Positions 42,625 to 52,936 of a stretch of 64,000 nt of DNA are shown here, piece after piece (within the stretch, counting starts at the first letter, position 1; every line of letters begins with the position of its first letter). The notes under the pieces are model-generated. The model worked only from the letters and a program-made list of their open reading frames with translations, was not told the origin of the DNA and made no database searches. The DNA is from Methylophilaceae bacterium LSUCC0401 (GTDB lineage: Bacteria; Pseudomonadota; Gammaproteobacteria; Burkholderiales; Methylophilaceae): positions 62,001-126,000 of the forward strand of contig CP103442.1 of assembly GCA_024919035.1 (NCBI GenBank), in the 5' to 3' direction. Made by a program: the position numbers and the translations under genes.

Positions 42625-44021
42625 CTATCCTTGGAATTAATATTTAAATCTAAAATTTTTCTAGAAATTGTATTTCTTCCAATCCCCAAAAGCTCTGCAG
42701 CAATAATTTTTTTATTTTTAGATACTGTTAATGCAGCTTGTATTAATAATATCTCCAATAAGTTGATGTATTTATCGTAAACATTTGGCGTTTTATTGTT
42801 AAGATCATTTTGTATGAGATTAGATACAATTTCATCCCACTGGCCAGAGTGCTTGGGGGAGAGATTTTCCTTAAGTATTTCAGATGGTAAATCTGATATT
42901 CCAATTTCTTTGCCAGGTGACATCACCGTAAGCCAGTGACAAATATTACGTAATTGCCTAATATTACCTGTCCAGCTTAGTTTTTTAAAATAGTTTTGCG
43001 TTTCCTCATTAAGAAACTTTACAGAAGTATTTAATTCCTTTGCACTCTTTGATAAAAAATATTTACTGAGTAATAAAATATCATCAGCTCGTTCTCTCAA
43101 AGGGGGTAATTCTATGGATATTACATTGAGTCGATGAAAGAGATCTTCTCTAAATTTTTTTTCATTAATCTTCTCAGGCAAATTTTGATGAGTTGCTGCA
43201 ATAATTCTGACATTTGATTTTATAGGTGAGCTGGATCCTAATTTTTGGAAAACACCATCGTTCAATACTCTAAGAAGTTTGGCTTGAAGATCGAGTGGCA
43301 TATCCGCAATTTCATCTAAAAATAATGTACCCTCATTGGCTTCCTCGAAATAACCCTTTTTTGAACTAATGGCTCCAGTAAAAGCTCCTTTTTCATAACC
43401 AAACAATTCTGACTCCAATAGATCCTTAGGAATAGCGGCCGCATTAAGCGCTATAAACGACTTATCTTTTCGATGGCTATTGTCATGAATAGCTTTTGCC
43501 ACTAACTCTTTTCCAGTTCCACTTTCACCAGTGATGAGAATGCTCGCTTCCGATTTACTGAGTTTACCAATTTGTTTAAAGACATTTTGCATCACAGGTG
43601 AATTGCCAATAATTTGATTATTATTAGCAAACACACCTTCTTGTTCACCCGATGTTTTAAATGCAGAGTTAATAATTTTCAGGGCTTCTTCAATATCAAA
43701 GGGTTTAGGAAGGTATTCGTATGCACCAAAGGCATAAGAATCAACCGCTGAGTCTAAGTCACTGAATGCAGTCATGATGATAATGGGAATATTAGGGAAC
43801 TTATTTTTTACTTTTTCAAGAAATTGAAGGCCACTTTCTCCAGGCATCTTAATATCACTGATAATTAAATCCGGCATGTCATGATTAAAATGATTGATGG
43901 CTTCATTGGAATTAGAGAAGGACGTCACAGTAAAGTTATTTTTTTCTAAGGCCTTTTGTAATACCCATCTTATGGATTTATCGTCATCCAGAATCCATAT
44001 TTTTTTGGCGAGCTCAACCAT
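42621..44021 (-). CDS. ntrC: Nitrogen regulation response regulator NtrC
   Basis: A 466-residue sigma54 activator: receiver domain with phosphorylated Asp56 ('IISDIKMPG'), AAA+ domain with Walker A 'GESGTGKE', the sigma54-contacting 'GAFTGA' loop and 'DEIADMPLDLQ', and a C-terminal helix-turn-helix ('AAELLGIGRNTISRKI'). Start taken as ATG 44021, overlapping ntrB by 8 bases; the frame stays open to 44090 but those codons lie within ntrB. It should act on the glnA control region at 46589-46724. Confidence 0.95.
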   Translation of the reverse strand: MVELAKKIWILDDDKSIRWVLQKALEKNNFTVTSFSNSNEAINHFNHDMPDLIISDIKMPGESGLQFLEKVKNKFPNIPIIIMTAFSDLDSAVDSYAFGAYEYLPKPFDIEEALKIINSAFKTSGEQEGVFANNNQIIGNSPVMQNVFKQIGKLSKSEASILITGESGTGKELVAKAIHDNSHRKDKSFIALNAAAIPKDLLESELFGYEKGAFTGAISSKKGYFEEANEGTLFLDEIADMPLDLQAKLLRVLNDGVFQKLGSSSPIKSNVRIIAATHQNLPEKINEKKFREDLFHRLNVISIELPPLRERADDILLLSKYFLSKSAKELNTSVKFLNEETQNYFKKLSWTGNIRQLRNICHWLTVMSPGKEIGISDLPSEILKENLSPKHSGQWDEIVSNLIQNDLNNKTPNVYDKYINLLEILLIQAALTVSKNKKIIAAELLGIGRNTISRKILDLNINSKDS

Positions 44022-45090
44022 GTTTGGCATCCTTGTTAATTGGCAGTAAAATTTTGAATGTTGTCTCACCCGGCTTGCTAAATACATCAATCATGCCATT
44101 ATGCAGCGTAATAAAATTTTGACTAAGCGGAAGGCCCAAGCCTGTTCCATTATCCTTATTGGAGACAAGTGGAAAGAATATTTCTTCAATTTTTTCAGCT
44201 GGAATACCATTGCCGTTATCAATGATTGAGATGTTCATGACCGTGTTATGGAGTTTTTTATGGAAAATGACTTTTCTCTCTGAGCGAGTGAATAATTTTA
44301 TTTCAGGGGACTTGATACTTGAATCATGAGTTAGCTCTTCGCAGGCATTTTTAACAATATTAAAAATGGCTTGATAGATCTTATCGTGATCGCAATAAAT
44401 ATTTGGCAGCGAGATGTCATAGTCCCGAACAAATGTAATACCCGGATATTCTTTGATGAGAACACTTCTGACCTTTTCAATAATTTCATGAATGTTATTT
44501 TCTGAAAATTTTGGGAGTTTATGCGGGCTTAACAAACTATCCATGAGTTTTTGGAGTCGATCACTCTCTGAAATAATTACATCAATGTACTCAGATAGCT
44601 CTGTATCAATTTCGTCTGAAAGAAGCTGGGCAGATCCCTTAATCCCCCCCAAAGGATTTCTGATCTCATGGGCTAAATTTCTTAATAACTCAGTATTGGC
44701 CCTTTGTTGCAACATCATTCTCTCTTCTTTGGCAACTTGAAGCACTTGATCCATTTCAATAAATTCCAAGATAAATTGATATTCATCATCTTCAAAAGGA
44801 GTAACCGTAAAGGTAACGGTTTTGATATTACTTTTAACATTGATCTGACACTCATGTTCTTTGTATGTGGCAGATCTTTCCAGAGATTTTTTTATTCGGT
44901 AATTTAAATAATCTAAATCTTCAAAAATAGTCGAGATGCTTTTATCTTTGATTTTATTAAGCGATGTCTGGAATAAAATTTCGGCACTTGGATTGATGTA
45001 TTTTATATTTAAATCATTATTAATCAGAACTACAGAAGTCGCCAGCTGTTCAAGATCATTGTTATGTTTTTCTTTGATGGGAGGAACCAT
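44014..45090 (-). CDS. ntrB: Nitrogen regulation sensor kinase NtrB
   Basis: A 358-residue soluble histidine kinase: N-terminal PAS domain (about residues 10-120), phospho-accepting His141 in 'NLAHEIRNPLGGIKGSAQLL', and an ATPase domain with 'NIVKNACEE', 'IIDNGNGIPAE' and 'GTGLGLPLS'. It phosphorylates NtrC when nitrogen is low. The start codon directly follows the terminator hairpin of glnA and has no Shine-Dalgarno, so little translation is expected unless readthrough or a hidden promoter supplies message. Confidence 0.94.
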   Translation of the reverse strand: MVPPIKEKHNNDLEQLATSVVLINNDLNIKYINPSAEILFQTSLNKIKDKSISTIFEDLDYLNYRIKKSLERSATYKEHECQINVKSNIKTVTFTVTPFEDDEYQFILEFIEMDQVLQVAKEERMMLQQRANTELLRNLAHEIRNPLGGIKGSAQLLSDEIDTELSEYIDVIISESDRLQKLMDSLLSPHKLPKFSENNIHEIIEKVRSVLIKEYPGITFVRDYDISLPNIYCDHDKIYQAIFNIVKNACEELTHDSSIKSPEIKLFTRSERKVIFHKKLHNTVMNISIIDNGNGIPAEKIEEIFFPLVSNKDNGTGLGLPLSQNFITLHNGMIDVFSKPGETTFKILLPINKDAKHG

Positions 45091-45128
45091 AATTTTAAAA
45101 AACTCAGGGCAGTAAATACTGCCCTGAG
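45091..45128 (-). terminator. Intrinsic terminator between glnA and ntrB
   Basis: On the minus strand CTCAGGGCAGTA pairs with TACTGCCCTGAG across a tiny loop (45103-45128; 11 pairs once the loop relaxes), followed by TTTTTT. It should stop most glnA transcription just before ntrB, as in enteric glnA-ntrBC, setting a high glnA to ntrBC ratio. Confidence 0.9.
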
Positions 45129-45137
45129 TACTTTTAA

Positions 45138-46547
45138 TTATAGTGAATAATAGAGATCAAATTCAACGGGATGAGGGGTCATCCTAATTGATGTTACCTC
45201 ATTCATTTTAAGATCTATAAAGCTATCAATAAAATCATCACTAAATACGCCACCTTGAGTCAAGAAGTTACGATCTTGATCGAGGGCTTCTAGAGCCTCT
45301 TCAAGGGATCTTGCGACGGTTGGTATTTTTGCATCCTCTTCAGGTGGAAGATGATACAAATCTTTAGATGCAGCTTCACCTGGATGAATTTTATTTTGAA
45401 TGCCATCCAATCCTGCCATTAACAGCGCACTAAAAGCTAAATATGGGTTTGCTGTAGGGTCTGGGAATCGAGTTTCAATTCTTCTCGCTTTGTCACTTGA
45501 TACAAAAGGAATTCGAATGGATGCTGATCTATTTTTAGCAGAATAGGCTAACTTTACTGGAGCTTCGAAACCAGGCACTAAGCGTTTATATGAATTGGTT
45601 GATGGGTTGGTGATTGCATTCAAGGCACGACCATGCTTGATGATCCCGCCAATGTAATATAGCGCCATTTCGCTGAGTCCAGCATACTCATCGCCTGCAA
45701 ACATATTCTTTCCACCCTTCCAGATCGATTGATGCACATGCATTCCTGATCCGTTATCACCTAAAATCGGCTTAGGCATAAAGGTCGCCGTTTTGCCAAA
45801 ATTATTAGCTGTATTGAGCACCACGTATTTGAGTATTTGTGTCCAATCCGCTCTCCGGGTTAATGTTGAAAATTTTGTACCAATCTCGCATTGACCTGCA
45901 CCCGCCACTTCATGATGGTGAACCTCAACAGGGACTCCAAGTTGTTCAAGGGTAATACACATCGCTGATCGAAGGTCTTGTAATGAGTCAACCGGAGGAA
46001 CAGGGAAATAACCACCTTTAACTGCTGGACGATGGCCAACATTTCCACCTTCATGATTATTGTCTGAATCCCAGCTGGCTTCTTCCGAGTGAATTTTAAC
46101 GTGTGAGCCACTCATATCGGTTTTCCAGGTAATAGAATCAAACACAAAGAATTCTGGCTCTGGTCCAAAGTAGGCCGTATCACCAATTCCGGTAGATTTT
46201 AAATAAGCTTCAGCTTTCAGGGCAATGCTTCGAGGATCTCTGTCATAGGCTTTGCCATCGGTTGGATCCACAATATTGCAAGTCAAAGACAGTGTCACGT
46301 CTTCAAAGAAGGGATCAATTTTTGCTGTATCTGGATCTGGCATTAATAGCATATCGGATGCATTAATGCCTTTCCAACCCGCGATGGAAGAACCATCAAA
46401 GGCATGCCCATCTTTAAATTTATCCTCATCAAAAGCAGAGATTGGAACAGAAACATGCTGCTCTTTACCTTTAGTGTCTGTGAATCTGAAATCAACAAAT
46501 TTAACATTGTTGTCTTTCACCATTTTCATTACATCTGAAACTGCCAT
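45138..46547 (-). CDS. glnA: Glutamine synthetase type I
   Basis: A 469-residue GSI-beta enzyme assimilating ammonium into glutamine. 'FDGSSIAGW', '[11 protein letters not shown]', '[13 protein letters not shown]', '[10 protein letters not shown]' and 'NRSASIRIP' are metal and substrate motifs. Tyr398 in 'DLYHLPPEE' is the likely adenylylation site. A GAGAGGA Shine-Dalgarno precedes ATG 46547. A sigma54 promoter and an NtrC site lie upstream, and a terminator lies downstream, giving nitrogen-regulated expression. Confidence 0.98.
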   Translation of the reverse strand: MAVSDVMKMVKDNNVKFVDFRFTDTKGKEQHVSVPISAFDEDKFKDGHAFDGSSIAGWKGINASDMLLMPDPDTAKIDPFFEDVTLSLTCNIVDPTDGKAYDRDPRSIALKAEAYLKSTGIGDTAYFGPEPEFFVFDSITWKTDMSGSHVKIHSEEASWDSDNNHEGGNVGHRPAVKGGYFPVPPVDSLQDLRSAMCITLEQLGVPVEVHHHEVAGAGQCEIGTKFSTLTRRADWTQILKYVVLNTANNFGKTATFMPKPILGDNGSGMHVHQSIWKGGKNMFAGDEYAGLSEMALYYIGGIIKHGRALNAITNPSTNSYKRLVPGFEAPVKLAYSAKNRSASIRIPFVSSDKARRIETRFPDPTANPYLAFSALLMAGLDGIQNKIHPGEAASKDLYHLPPEEDAKIPTVARSLEEALEALDQDRNFLTQGGVFSDDFIDSFIDLKMNEVTSIRMTPHPVEFDLYYSL

Positions 46548-46588
46548 AATTTTAGTCCTCTCACGTGTTTATTATTACTTTTTATTAT

Positions 46589-46604
46589 TGCAATATTTAT
46601 GCCA
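46589..46604 (-). promoter_or_regulatory. Sigma54 (-24/-12) promoter of glnA
   Basis: On the minus strand the sequence TGGCATAAATATTGCA carries the GG at -24 and GC at -12 exactly ten bases apart, matching the RpoN consensus TGGCAY-N5-TTGCW. The predicted start is near 46578, about 30 bases before the glnA ATG. Confidence 0.85.
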
Positions 46605-46675
46605 AAATAAATTGTTCATATATATTAGTTGAAATAATTAAAAAATTATTAATGTGACTTTGTTTTTGAGTATAT

Positions 46676-46704
46676 TTGCTTAATTTTATAACAATTTATA
46701 TAAA
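46676..46704 (+). promoter_or_regulatory. Candidate sigma70 promoter of aroE
   Basis: TTGCTT (46676-46681), 17-base spacer, TATAAA (46699-46704). The start would fall near 46711, within the NtrC palindrome. Confidence 0.6.
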
Positions 46705-46707
46705 AAA

Positions 46708-46724
46708 TGCACTAATATAGTGCA
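46708..46724. promoter_or_regulatory. NtrC binding site (glnA enhancer)
   Basis: TGCACTA-ATA-TAGTGCA, a perfect 7-3-7 palindrome matching the NtrC half-site TGCACYA. It is centred about 138 bases upstream of the predicted glnA start, a usual enhancer distance. It also sits on the predicted aroE transcription start. I see no second equally good site in the gap. Confidence 0.85.
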
Positions 46725-46734
46725 AAAATAGATT

Positions 46735-47538
46735 ATGAAAAAATTTGCTGTTCTTGGTAATCCAATTAATCATTCTTTGTCACCTCAAATTCATTTGGAA
46801 TTTGCCAGGCAATTAGAGATCTCTTTGTCTTTTGTAAAAAAAACTGTCCCTCTAGATTCATTTGAAAGAATTGTTTCAGAATTAAAAAATGACAAATTTT
46901 ATGGCGCAAATGTGACATTACCTTTTAAGTCTCATGCGGCTAAAATTGCTCAACACAAATCAAATGAGGTGATTGATACCCATTCGGCAAATACCCTCAC
47001 CTTTTTAGATGATTATATAAAAGCAGACTCAACGGATGGTATGGGGTTGTTAGCTGATTTAGAAAATAAAATAGGATCCATTGCGAATACAAAAATTCTG
47101 CTTTTGGGCGCTGGGGGTGCTGCAAATGCAGTGATCCCTGCTTTATATCAAAATCACATTAATCAGCTTTTCTTGTGGAATAGAACTATTCAAAAATCTC
47201 ATGATATGCAGCTTTTTTGGTCAAAAAAATACAGTCATGTTGTTGTCATGGAAAATATTGATCTTGCTAATATTGATCTTATTATCAATGCAACTTCAGC
47301 GGGTGTAGATTCACAAGTTTCACCTATTCAAATTAATACAACAAATAAGGATCTTGTGTGTTATGACATGATGTATGGACAAAAAACTCCATTTCTTCAA
47401 CTGGCGCAGAAAAAAAATCTAACTCATTTTGATGGTTTGGGCATGCTCGTTCAGCAAGCTGCTCTTAGTTTTGAGATTTGGCATCAAATGAAGGCTGATA
47501 CAAACAAAATTGAGGCTGAGCTAAGATTAACAATATAA
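46735..47538 (+). CDS. aroE: Shikimate dehydrogenase AroE
   Basis: A 267-residue NADPH-dependent reductase in the shikimate pathway. 'LGNPINHSLSPQIH' and 'GANVTLPFK' bind shikimate, 'LLGAGGAANAV' is the NADP loop with 'NRT', and 'DGLGMLVQQAALSFEIW' closes the site. There is no Shine-Dalgarno before ATG 46735; the 24-base leader begins within the NtrC site. mtgA follows directly. Confidence 0.95.
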   Translation: MKKFAVLGNPINHSLSPQIHLEFARQLEISLSFVKKTVPLDSFERIVSELKNDKFYGANVTLPFKSHAAKIAQHKSNEVIDTHSANTLTFLDDYIKADSTDGMGLLADLENKIGSIANTKILLLGAGGAANAVIPALYQNHINQLFLWNRTIQKSHDMQLFWSKKYSHVVVMENIDLANIDLIINATSAGVDSQVSPIQINTTNKDLVCYDMMYGQKTPFLQLAQKKNLTHFDGLGMLVQQAALSFEIWHQMKADTNKIEAELRLTI

Positions 47539-47573
47539 AAACAATCATTTATTTAATCATTATTATTATTTTA

Positions 47574-48206
47574 ATGAGCTATGTATTTTATTTTGTGCCT
47601 AAAATCTTCAATATCATAAATCTTAAAACATCAAATCCAAACTCAACATCGATGATCGAGTTTCAGATGGGCGAAGAATACAGTGCACAAAAAAAAATAA
47701 ATTGGACAAATTACCAATTAATTTCTGATTCAATCAAAAGGGCGGTGATCTCTGCCGAAGATGATCGATTCCTCGAGCATCATGGGGTTGATTTGAAAGC
47801 CATTCAAGAGGCGATTAAAAGTAATTTGGTAAATGATGTCAAAAGAGGAGGGTCAACCATATCCCAACAGCTCGTTAAAAACTTATTTTTAAATCCATCC
47901 AAAAATATTTTAAGAAAACTTCATGAATTTGTTTTAGTTTTTTTTCTAGAAGCTTTTTTGACCAAAGAAAGAATCTTAGAATTATATTTAAATATCGCGG
48001 AATGGGGATTTGGCATATACGGAATTAAAGATGCTGCAAATTATTATTTTAATGTTGATCCAGGCCATTTAGAATCTTATCAATCCGCAAAGCTTGCGGC
48101 CATGCTTACTAATCCTAAAAAGTATCAGCACAACATCAATTCAGAATTTTTAAATAAGAAAACTAAACAAATATTCAGCCGGATGGATTATTCAAGAATT
48201 CCTTAA
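47574..48206 (+). CDS. mtgA: Monofunctional peptidoglycan glycosyltransferase MtgA
   Basis: A glycosyltransferase-51 protein without a transpeptidase domain. 'ISAEDDRFLEHHGVDLKAI' holds the catalytic Glu, with 'GGSTISQQLVKNLFL' and 'ERILELYLNIAEWGFGIYGI' following. From the first ATG (47574) only nine residues of the expected N-terminal membrane helix remain. The frame is open upstream to 47520 and encodes a hydrophobic stretch ('IIYLIIIIIL'), but contains only ATT, ATA and ATC as possible starts. The real start is probably 47526-47544 with a non-standard codon. Adjacent to aroE. Confidence 0.85.
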   Translation: MSYVFYFVPKIFNIINLKTSNPNSTSMIEFQMGEEYSAQKKINWTNYQLISDSIKRAVISAEDDRFLEHHGVDLKAIQEAIKSNLVNDVKRGGSTISQQLVKNLFLNPSKNILRKLHEFVLVFFLEAFLTKERILELYLNIAEWGFGIYGIKDAANYYFNVDPGHLESYQSAKLAAMLTNPKKYQHNINSEFLNKKTKQIFSRMDYSRIP

Positions 48207-48211
48207 AAGAC

Positions 48212-51031
48212 TTATGTAAAATATTTTTTTAAATATTGACCCGTATAGCTCTTGTCTATCCGTGAAACATCTTTTGGAGTCCCACAGGCAATAATTTCTC
48301 CGCCGCCAGAGCCTCCCTCTGGGCCTAAATCAATGATCCAGTCAGCTGTTTTAATCACATCTAAATTGTGTTCAATGACGACTATTGTATTTCCATTATC
48401 TCTGAGTTTATGCAAAACGTTTAAAAGTAGTTGAATATCAGCAAAGTGAAGACCAGTGGTCGGCTCATCTAAAATATATAATGTTTTTCCAGTATCCCTT
48501 TTTGATAACTCAAGAGCCAATTTAACGCGCTGAGCTTCGCCGCCAGACAAGGTTGTGGCATTCTGACCAAGTGTTATATACCCTAAACCCACCTCGAGCA
48601 GCGTGCCCAATTTTTTTTCTATCGTTGGAATAGATTTAAAAAACTCATGCGCTTCCTCAACTGTCATGGCCAATACTTGATGAATATTTTTACCCTTGTA
48701 TTGAATATCCAGAGTTTCTCTGTTGTAGCGACGGCCCTCACAAATATCACACTTCACATACACATCAGGTAAAAAATGCATTTCAACTTTAATGACCCCA
48801 TCTCCTTCACAAGCCTCGCAACGCCCCCCTTTGACATTAAAAGAGAAACGGCCGGGGCCATAGCCTCTGGATTTACTTTCAGGTAATTTTGAAAATAAAT
48901 CCCTAACAGGAGTAAAAAGACCTGTATAAGTGGCTGGGTTTGATCTAGGCGTTCTTCCAATCGGGCTTTGATTGACATCAATCACTTTATCAAACAAATT
49001 AAATCCAATGATTTCATCATAAGGTGCAGTTTCATGAGAGCTACGATTAAGATTATTAGCCATGGCTAAATACAAGGTGTCATTAATTAAAGTTGACTTT
49101 CCGCTTCCTGAAACACCGGTGATACAAGTAAATAATCCAGTGGGGATGTCCGCATTAATATTTTTTAAATTGTTACCGGCTGCCCCTTTTATCCGAATGA
49201 AATTATTGGTGGTTTTTGAAATATTTTTAACGGATATATTTTTTTTCTTGGACAAGTATTGTGCTGTGAGGGAGTCTTTATGTTTTAAAATTTCTGCTGG
49301 GGTTCCTGTTGCAATAATCTTCCCTCCATGAACTCCTGCACCAGGCCCGATATCGATCACATAATCGGCGCTCATAATCGCGTCTTCATCATGTTCTACG
49401 ACAATAACGGTATTCCCTAAATCTCTTAAATTTTTAAGGGTATCTAAGAGCCGATCATTATCTCGTTGATGGAGTCCAATCGAAGGTTCGTCAAGGACAT
49501 ATAAAACACCCGTGAGACCGCTGCCAATTTGAGAAGCTAAGCGTATTCTTTGAGCCTCACCACCCGATAATGTATCTGCTGTTCTCGATAAGCTTAAATA
49601 GTTTAGACCCACATTATTGAGAAAATAAACTCGGTTCTTGATTTCATTGATAATCTTTTCGGCAATATGTTGTTTTGATCCAATTAATTTAAGATTATCG
49701 AAATAAGAAAAGCATTCTTTGAGGGACATGTCACAGATAGAGTGAATATTCTTTCCGTTGAGTAAAACATTCAAAGAGGAAACCTTCAGTCGAGTACCAT
49801 TACAATCTGGGCACTGGGTATGACTTAAAAACTTAGCCAATTCATCCCGCACTAAGTTTGAATCTGTTTCGTGATACCTACGATTAAAGTTATTAATAAT
49901 TCCCTCAAACTTATGAGATTTTTTGTACACTTTTCCATCTGAGCTGAGATAAGAAAAAGTAATTACTTCATTATTGCCATGAAGAATAATATTTTGAATG
50001 TCTTCAGGCAGATCTTTAAAGGGTAAATCAATATCAAACTGATAATGATTGGCGAGAGAATTTAAAATTTGAAAATAAAAATGATTTCTCTTATCCCATC
50101 CCTTGATCGCCCCGGATGAGAGTGATAAATCGGGCATCGAGACAATCTTTTTTGCATCAAAGAAAGTTTTATTACCTAATCCATCACAAGATGGACATGC
50201 CCCCATAGGGTTATTGAATGAGAAGATTCTGGGTTCCAATTCCTCCAAAGAATAATCGCAGACGGGGCAAGCAAATTTGGATGAAAAGAGATGGCTCTTT
50301 TCTTCATCCATTTCATAGACTATAACTTTTGATTTTGACAGAATGATCGCTGTTTCAATTGATTCCGTTAACCGTTGTTTTGAGTTTTGATCAATTTTGA
50401 GTCGATCAATGACCACGTCAATAGTATGTTTTTGATTTTTATCAATAAGGGGTAGATCATCAATTTCATAGATTTTTCCATCCAGTCGAATTCGAATAAA
50501 ACCTTGAGATCGAAGCTCATCAATTAAATCTTTATGAGATCCTTTTTGCCCAACGATGACCGGAGATAAAACAATAATTTTTTTATCTTCACCGATCAGA
50601 AAAATATTATCGACGATTTGTGAGATGGTTTGGGCTTCAAGTTTATGGTGATGTTCAGGGCAATGAGGTTCACCTGCTCGGGCAAATAATAATCTTAAAT
50701 AATCATGAATTTCAGTGACCGTTCCTACAGTGGAGCGAGGATTATGTGATGTGGATTTTTGCTCGATGGAAATTGCTGGTGATAAGCCTTCAATAAGATC
50801 CACATCGGGCTTATTCATGCGATCAAGAAATTGTCTTGCGTAGGCTGAAAGGGATTCAACATATCTTCTTTGTCCCTCGGCGTAAATTGTATCAAACGCA
50901 AGAGAAGATTTTCCTGATCCTGATAGTCCAGTAATCACCACTAATTTATTTTTTGGAATATCAACAGAGATATTTTGTAAGTTATGGGTCCGAGCGCCCT
51001 TGATAACTAGATTGTCATTCTTTTTTTGCAT
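48212..51031 (-). CDS. uvrA: UvrABC excinuclease subunit A
   Basis: A 939-residue damage-recognition ATPase for nucleotide excision repair. Two ABC cassettes with Walker A '[14 protein letters not shown]' (N-terminal) and '[14 protein letters not shown]' (C-terminal), signature '[10 protein letters not shown]' twice, and zinc modules 'CPVC...CPSC', 'CPDC' and 'CEAC...CDIC'. Length is standard. Divergent from an MFS gene across 50 bases; no clear LexA box is there. Confidence 0.98.
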   Translation of the reverse strand: MQKKNDNLVIKGARTHNLQNISVDIPKNKLVVITGLSGSGKSSLAFDTIYAEGQRRYVESLSAYARQFLDRMNKPDVDLIEGLSPAISIEQKSTSHNPRSTVGTVTEIHDYLRLLFARAGEPHCPEHHHKLEAQTISQIVDNIFLIGEDKKIIVLSPVIVGQKGSHKDLIDELRSQGFIRIRLDGKIYEIDDLPLIDKNQKHTIDVVIDRLKIDQNSKQRLTESIETAIILSKSKVIVYEMDEEKSHLFSSKFACPVCDYSLEELEPRIFSFNNPMGACPSCDGLGNKTFFDAKKIVSMPDLSLSSGAIKGWDKRNHFYFQILNSLANHYQFDIDLPFKDLPEDIQNIILHGNNEVITFSYLSSDGKVYKKSHKFEGIINNFNRRYHETDSNLVRDELAKFLSHTQCPDCNGTRLKVSSLNVLLNGKNIHSICDMSLKECFSYFDNLKLIGSKQHIAEKIINEIKNRVYFLNNVGLNYLSLSRTADTLSGGEAQRIRLASQIGSGLTGVLYVLDEPSIGLHQRDNDRLLDTLKNLRDLGNTVIVVEHDEDAIMSADYVIDIGPGAGVHGGKIIATGTPAEILKHKDSLTAQYLSKKKNISVKNISKTTNNFIRIKGAAGNNLKNINADIPTGLFTCITGVSGSGKSTLINDTLYLAMANNLNRSSHETAPYDEIIGFNLFDKVIDVNQSPIGRTPRSNPATYTGLFTPVRDLFSKLPESKSRGYGPGRFSFNVKGGRCEACEGDGVIKVEMHFLPDVYVKCDICEGRRYNRETLDIQYKGKNIHQVLAMTVEEAHEFFKSIPTIEKKLGTLLEVGLGYITLGQNATTLSGGEAQRVKLALELSKRDTGKTLYILDEPTTGLHFADIQLLLNVLHKLRDNGNTIVVIEHNLDVIKTADWIIDLGPEGGSGGGEIIACGTPKDVSRIDKSYTGQYLKKYFT

Positions 51032-51081
51032 AACCTGTTAATATACGAGAAATTTAATTTTTATGTAATATAAATATCAGT

Positions 51082-52455
51082 ATGACGTCATTCGAGATCA
51101 AATCAACATTAGGAATCGCCTTTATTTACATTCTTAGGATGTTGGGTCTCTTTATTGTATTGCCCATCATGTCATTACATTTAACTGATTTATCAGAATA
51201 CAGTTCAACATTTATGATTGGTCTTGCTTTTGGAATGTATGGGTTAACTCAAGCATTATTTCAAATTCCCTTTGGGATTTTATCTGATAAGTTCGGTAGA
51301 AAAAAAATGATCCTTCTGGGCTTGTTCATCTTTTTAGTAGGATCAATTTTTATTTACTTTTCACAATCTTTAATAATGATTATTATCGGAAGGGGTCTTC
51401 AAGGTGCTGGAGCGATATCAGCTGTGTTGCTTGCTCTTCTGGCTGATTTAACCACAGATTCTGCTCGAACAAAATCGATGGCAATTATCGGCGCATCGAT
51501 TGGATTGACCTTCGGTATTTCCATTGTTTTATCTCCTATCTTAAATAGCTATTTAGGATTCGAGAATATTTTTTTAATGATTGCCATCTTAACTCTCATC
51601 GCCATGGGGGTTCTGATTAGATATATACCGGCGCCAATCAATTTAGCAAAAAATAAAGATAATAAAACTTCTTATCAGCAAGTAATTTTTGATAAAGTTT
51701 TTTTAAAACTCGATTTAGGTATTTTTTCTTTGCATGCTTCACAAATAATCATGTTCATGATGATTCCGGTCATGCTTAATAATATTGGATATCCCATAAA
51801 ATATCACTGGCAAATTTACCTACCTGTTTTTGTGCTTTCAATTTTAGCTATTGTGCCGATGATTTTACTTTCCTCAAAAAAACAGATGTTAAAAACATTT
51901 TTCTTAGGAAGTATTATTTTATTAATTCTTGTTCAATATTTATTTATCAATTGGTCGGATAACAAACAAAATATTATGATTATTTTACTCATTTACTTTA
52001 TCGGATTTAATTTTTTAGAGGCCACTCTTCCAAGTTTAATTAGTAGATTATCTCCGAAAAATTTAAAGGGTTTAGTTCTTGGGGCTTACAACACATCTCA
52101 ATCCTTAGGAATTTTTATGGGTGGAATTTTAGGTGGATTTATTGCTTCTCGATATGGCAACCAAGCGATTTTTATTGTAAGTGCATTATTTTTATTAATC
52201 TGGTTATTTACAATGATCAAATTTATTTTTCCTGCGAATAGAAAAGATTTAGTCTTAAAAATCAATCCTAAATTCTTTTTACTCCCCAAGAGCTTGACTG
52301 ATGAGATTTATAAAAAAATTAATCGTCTTGAATTTGTCGAAGAAACCTTAATATTCCCATCTGAAAGCTATATAATTATAAAGTCAAAAAATGATTTAAC
52401 TCTTGATCAAAAAAAAATAATCAAGATTTTAGGAGAAAAATATGCCATCAGTTAA
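51082..52455 (+). CDS. MFS transporter, YajR-like, with C-terminal soluble domain
   Basis: A 457-residue MFS protein with about 12 membrane segments. MFS motif A is '[13 protein letters not shown]', with '[22 protein letters not shown]' next. After the last helix (about residue 385) a soluble tail of about 70 residues ('[19 protein letters not shown]') looks like the small ferredoxin-like YAM domain of YajR. Substrate unknown. The order uvrA-MFS-ssb is conserved in betaproteobacteria. Its last 14 bases overlap ssb. Confidence 0.85.
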   Translation: MTSFEIKSTLGIAFIYILRMLGLFIVLPIMSLHLTDLSEYSSTFMIGLAFGMYGLTQALFQIPFGILSDKFGRKKMILLGLFIFLVGSIFIYFSQSLIMIIIGRGLQGAGAISAVLLALLADLTTDSARTKSMAIIGASIGLTFGISIVLSPILNSYLGFENIFLMIAILTLIAMGVLIRYIPAPINLAKNKDNKTSYQQVIFDKVFLKLDLGIFSLHASQIIMFMMIPVMLNNIGYPIKYHWQIYLPVFVLSILAIVPMILLSSKKQMLKTFFLGSIILLILVQYLFINWSDNKQNIMIILLIYFIGFNFLEATLPSLISRLSPKNLKGLVLGAYNTSQSLGIFMGGILGGFIASRYGNQAIFIVSALFLLIWLFTMIKFIFPANRKDLVLKINPKFFLLPKSLTDEIYKKINRLEFVEETLIFPSESYIIIKSKNDLTLDQKKIIKILGEKYAIS

Positions 52456-52915
52456 TAAAGTCATTCTCATGGGAAATTTAGGAAGAGATCCAGAAGTTCG
52501 TTTTATGCCTAATGGAGATGCTGTGTGTAATTTTAGTATTGCTACGACTGACACATGGAAAGACAAGGCTGGAGAGCGTCAAGAAAAAACAGAATGGCAT
52601 AATATCGTGATGTATCGAAGATTAGCTGAGATTGCCGGAGAGTATTTAAAAAAAGGAAGACCTGTATATATTGAGGGAAGATTGCAAACAAGAAAATGGC
52701 AAACTAAGGAAGGTCAAGATAGATATTCGACTGAGATTATTGCTGATTCAATGCAAATGTTAGGCGGACGTGATAGTTCTTCGCCACAGGAAAATTCTAA
52801 TGCTGAAGAAAAACCTAAAGATGATTTTGATCAATCTCCTAACAGAGTCAATGAACCTAACCCATCAAACACGGGAAGTGCATTTGATGAGTTTGAAGAT
52901 GACATCCCTTTTTAA
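52442..52915 (+). CDS. ssb: Single-stranded DNA-binding protein
   Basis: A 157-residue SSB. OB-fold start '[18 protein letters not shown]', '[16 protein letters not shown]', then a Gln/Asn/Ser/Pro-rich linker and the acidic partner-binding tip 'DDIPF'. A TTAGGAG Shine-Dalgarno lies inside the MFS gene end. Confidence 0.97.
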   Translation: MPSVNKVILMGNLGRDPEVRFMPNGDAVCNFSIATTDTWKDKAGERQEKTEWHNIVMYRRLAEIAGEYLKKGRPVYIEGRLQTRKWQTKEGQDRYSTEIIADSMQMLGGRDSSSPQENSNAEEKPKDDFDQSPNRVNEPNPSNTGSAFDEFEDDIPF

Positions 52916-52936
52916 TAATTAGTTTGTATAAAACCT

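Noticed and set aside
51032-51081. Possible LexA box before uvrA
   Set aside because: CTGTTAATATACGAG resembles half of a LexA site but lacks the CAG at the required spacing, so SOS control cannot be claimed.
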